Shown here piece after piece: positions 6,247 through 7,914 of a stretch of 7,914 nucleotides of DNA. The DNA lies in NCBI GenBank assembly GCA_034422075.1, contig DAOUJX010000063.1, positions 1 through 7,914 of the forward strand, in the 5' to 3' direction. The stretch's first letter is position 1. Each line of letters starts with the position of its first letter. This DNA is from S34-282 sp034422075 (GTDB lineage Bacteria; Chloroflexota; Dehalococcoidia; Lucifugimonadales; Australimonadaceae). The notes below the pieces were generated by a model, which worked only from the letters and a program-made list of their open reading frames with translations, searched no databases and was not told the origin of the DNA. Position numbers and translations under genes: made by a program.

Positions 6247-6304
6247 GGCGGGCTAACCGCCGCCGCTCGAGCCGCGTCGCGGCTCCCTCGATGATAGAAT
6301 CGAG
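6247..6304. promoter_or_regulatory. Cluster of three dyads in a divergent promoter region
   Basis: The 80-bp region between the divergent dehydrogenase and IMPase genes carries three back-to-back inverted repeats: GGCGG/CCGCC with a 5-base loop (6247-6261), the perfect 8-1-8 palindrome GAGCCGCG-T-CGCGGCTC (6269-6285), and CTCGAT/ATCGAG with a 6-base loop (6287-6304). The last overlaps a -10-like TAGAAT on + (6295-6300) and nearly touches TATACT on - (6303-6308). Neither has a good -35. An operator role is inference; the palindromes are seen directly. Confidence 0.45.
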
Positions 6305-6312
6305 TATAGCCG

Positions 6313-7233
6313 ATGGACGATTCCCAATTGCAGCAAATCGAAGAGGCTGCGGCGGAGATTGCGATGGGCGCCGGCGCGCTCCTCCTCCGCTATTTCAAGG
6401 GCCCCCTAGACGTCGCCTACAAGGCGGACGACAAGCGCAACCCGGTCACGGACGCCGACCACGCCTCCGACGAGTACATCCGGGGCGAGATTGTGCGGCG
6501 TTTTCCGGACCATGGCATCGTGTCGGAGGAGATGGAGGCTGCGCCGGAGGACGCGCCCGATATCGCTTGGATAATTGACCCCCTTGATGGAACGACCAAC
6601 TTCCTACACGGCGTGCCGGTGTTCGGCGCCTGTATTGGCGTCCTCGAAAGAGGCGCGCCCGTTGCGGCTGCGATTTTCACTCCCTCCATCCACGCACCTG
6701 AAGGCACGGTGATACACGGGCGCCGCGGTGGCGGCGCCTTCGAGGGCGACCGGCGCCTCACCATTTCCAACAATGCATCGCCTGCGGAAGACCGCCTGAT
6801 GGGCTTCTTGCCGACCTACTTCCTGCGCATGTTTGACTTTCGGAAGCGTGTACGCCGCCGGCTCGGCGACATCCGCAGTGCGGGAAGCACCGCGTATGAG
6901 TCAGCCCTCGCAGCGCGTGGCAGTGTCGACTACGTCGTCTTCAGCGGTCCCTACTTATGGGATGTTGCCCCTGGCGTCCTGCTCGTTCAGGAGGCAGGCG
7001 GCGCTGTGTGGGGCAAGGCCGTGCGCGCGCAGACGTGGCAGCCATTCGCCCGATTCGCCGGAGCGGACAACGCTGCTCCGTCGTTGCGAGAACTGCGCGA
7101 TTGGCGCGGAGCACTCGTCCTTGGCGCGCCTACGGCGGCGCAGTTCATCGCAGATGGGACAAAGCACCGCCCATACCGCATGCGCCGGTTGCTGAGGCGC
7201 GTCCGCACGACGCTGCGCCCGTCACGCTCATAG
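6313..7233 (+). CDS. Inositol monophosphatase family protein (SuhB/CysQ-like)
   Basis: A 306-residue Mg-dependent sugar- or nucleotide-phosphate phosphatase. The metal site is complete: E72 in VSEE (70-73), D89 and D92 in DPLDGTTNF (89-97), and D217 in WDVAPG (216-221). TDAD at 46-49 and GSTA at 191-194 are also typical. The family usually has WD-x-A-A-G, so P220 is unusual. The C-terminus ends in a strongly basic tail (HRPYRMRRLLRR and beyond) that could bind nucleic acid or membrane. Candidate substrates are inositol phosphate, fructose bisphosphate, histidinol phosphate or PAP (CysQ); sequence alone does not decide. The ATG at 6313 has no Shine-Dalgarno site and lies 12 bases after TAGAAT, suggesting a very short leader. 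The 3' end overlaps the convergent SCO1664-family gene by 6 bp. Confidence 0.88.
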   Translation: MDDSQLQQIEEAAAEIAMGAGALLLRYFKGPLDVAYKADDKRNPVTDADHASDEYIRGEIVRRFPDHGIVSEEMEAAPEDAPDIAWIIDPLDGTTNFLHGVPVFGACIGVLERGAPVAAAIFTPSIHAPEGTVIHGRRGGGAFEGDRRLTISNNASPAEDRLMGFLPTYFLRMFDFRKRVRRRLGDIRSAGSTAYESALAARGSVDYVVFSGPYLWDVAPGVLLVQEAGGAVWGKAVRAQTWQPFARFAGADNAAPSLRELRDWRGALVLGAPTAAQFIADGTKHRPYRMRRLLRRVRTTLRPSRS

Positions 7234-7914
7234 CCACGGCCAGGGCAGATCGCGCCGAGAGCGCGGGCTTGGCATGACCGGCTCGTCAAGCAGCGATTGC
7301 GCGCGATGGCGCAACGCTGCGACCTCTTCGTCCGTCAATAGCGCATCCAGCGATTGGCGCAGCGGCGTCAGCGCATCTCCGTTCAGCGCGTCCAGCAGAC
7401 GGCGCGCATCATCGAGCCAGTCGGCGGGCACGTGCTCGCCGGCAAAATCCCAAATGACCGTGCGCAGCTTGTATTCCTCGTGGAACGTTAGCCCGTGGTC
7501 GACGCCCCAGACGCCGCCCGTCTGTGCTGCGAAGCAGTGGCCTCCCTTGCGGTCGGCATTGTTCACGATGATGTCGAAGACGGCCATCTGAAATACCGCC
7601 TCTTGAGCATGTTCGCGCAGCGCGAAGTAGTTGGAATCCTGCTGCGGCATCACGAATAACTGCAACGAACCGACGCCCAGCTCACCGTCATTGCGGATTG
7701 CCGTCGGTGGGACAACCGGCCAGCCAAGCCATTGGGCAACTTCGTATGCGGCACACTCGCGGCGGTAGAGGCCGCGGGGGAAGTCCCACAGGGGCTGTTC
7801 GCCGCGTACCGGTTTGTAGATGCCGTACCCGCGGTCGGTCCCGAGCCGCAATTGCACGACGAAGGTGAAGTTGGAAGCACTTGGGTGCAGCCACCCTTCG
7901 CCCATCTCTGCCTC
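7228..7914 (-). CDS. SCO1664-family protein, PI3/4-kinase-like (probably 5'-truncated by the window)
   Basis: At least 225 residues recognisable as the TIGR03843/SCO1664 family, which has distant similarity to phosphatidylinositol 3-/4-kinases and HipA-like kinases. Numbering from the ATG at 7905: SASNFTF (9-15), YKPVRGEQPLWDFPRG (30-45) with the probable nucleotide-binding Lys31, RRECAAYEVAQWLGW (48-62), the catalytic-loop-like NNADRKGGH (115-123, Asp118) and the metal-loop-like GVDHG (134-138, Asp136), then KLRTVIWDFAGE (146-157). No biochemical function is established for the family; a small-molecule or lipid kinase is the usual guess. The frame stays open to the window edge. Relatives generally have a dozen or so residues before the ASN motif, so the start may lie outside. 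Alternatively GAGG at 7911-7914 could serve the ATG at 7905. It converges on, and overlaps, the IMPase gene. Confidence 0.82.
   Translation of the reverse strand, partial: EAEMGEGWLHPSASNFTFVVQLRLGTDRGYGIYKPVRGEQPLWDFPRGLYRRECAAYEVAQWLGWPVVPPTAIRNDGELGVGSLQLFVMPQQDSNYFALREHAQEAVFQMAVFDIIVNNADRKGGHCFAAQTGGVWGVDHGLTFHEEYKLRTVIWDFAGEHVPADWLDDARRLLDALNGDALTPLRQSLDALLTDEEVAALRHRAQSLLDEPVMPSPRSRRDLPWPWL

Noticed and set aside
1..7914. tRNA, rRNA, CRISPR, insertion sequence or phage signals
   Set aside because: No regularly spaced repeats, transposase or integrase motifs, terminal repeats or tRNA-like arms were seen.

Overview
The window is a gene-dense, high-GC bacterial chromosomal segment. It holds ten protein-coding genes, two of them cut by the window edges. 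I see no rRNA, tRNA, CRISPR array or mobile element. The best guess for the source is a member of the Chloroflexota (SAR202/Dehalococcoidia-like). The reasons are the SCO1664-family kinase-like gene, which is known mainly from Actinobacteria and Chloroflexi, a mycothiol-isomerase-like DinB protein, isoprenoid synthesis by the MEP route (ispH), and starts that look near-leaderless. This assignment is inference; an uncultured actinobacterium is the main alternative.

Layout. Positions 2-1925 run on the + strand: the C-terminal end of an iron-type ABC permease, a stand-alone Lon N-terminal-domain protein coupled to it by a TGATG stop/start overlap, and an alpha/beta hydrolase with its own strong ribosome binding site. 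Positions 1914-3333 run on the - strand as a two-gene cofactor unit: NAD kinase followed, with overlap, by a Nudix ADP-ribose pyrophosphatase. A short divergent promoter region (3334-3439) separates nadK from ispH (+). Positions 4511-6232 are again -: an NAD-type isocitrate/isopropylmalate dehydrogenase family enzyme followed 21 bp later by a DinB/maleylpyruvate-isomerase-like protein. A second divergent region (6233-6312) carries three small dyads. An inositol monophosphatase family gene (+) follows. It converges on, and overlaps, a - strand SCO1664-family gene whose 5' end probably lies outside the window.

How the genes fit together. NAD kinase (NAD to NADP) and the ADP-ribose pyrophosphatase (clearing ADP-ribose derived from NAD) form a plausible pyridine-nucleotide pair. 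IspH draws on reducing power for terminal isoprenoid precursor synthesis. The IMPase-family and SCO1664-family genes being side by side echoes the actinobacterial neighbourhood in which a CysQ-type phosphatase lies near an SCO1664-type gene and mycothiol genes; a mycothiol-isomerase-like gene also lies nearby here.

Most of the window is ordinary housekeeping sequence and I do not see a clear new multi-gene system. The points most worth a second look are the SCO1664/IMPase neighbourhood, the structured ispH leader, the dyad cluster at 6247-6304, the hydrolase with an apparently displaced catalytic acid, and the overlapping convergent gene ends.
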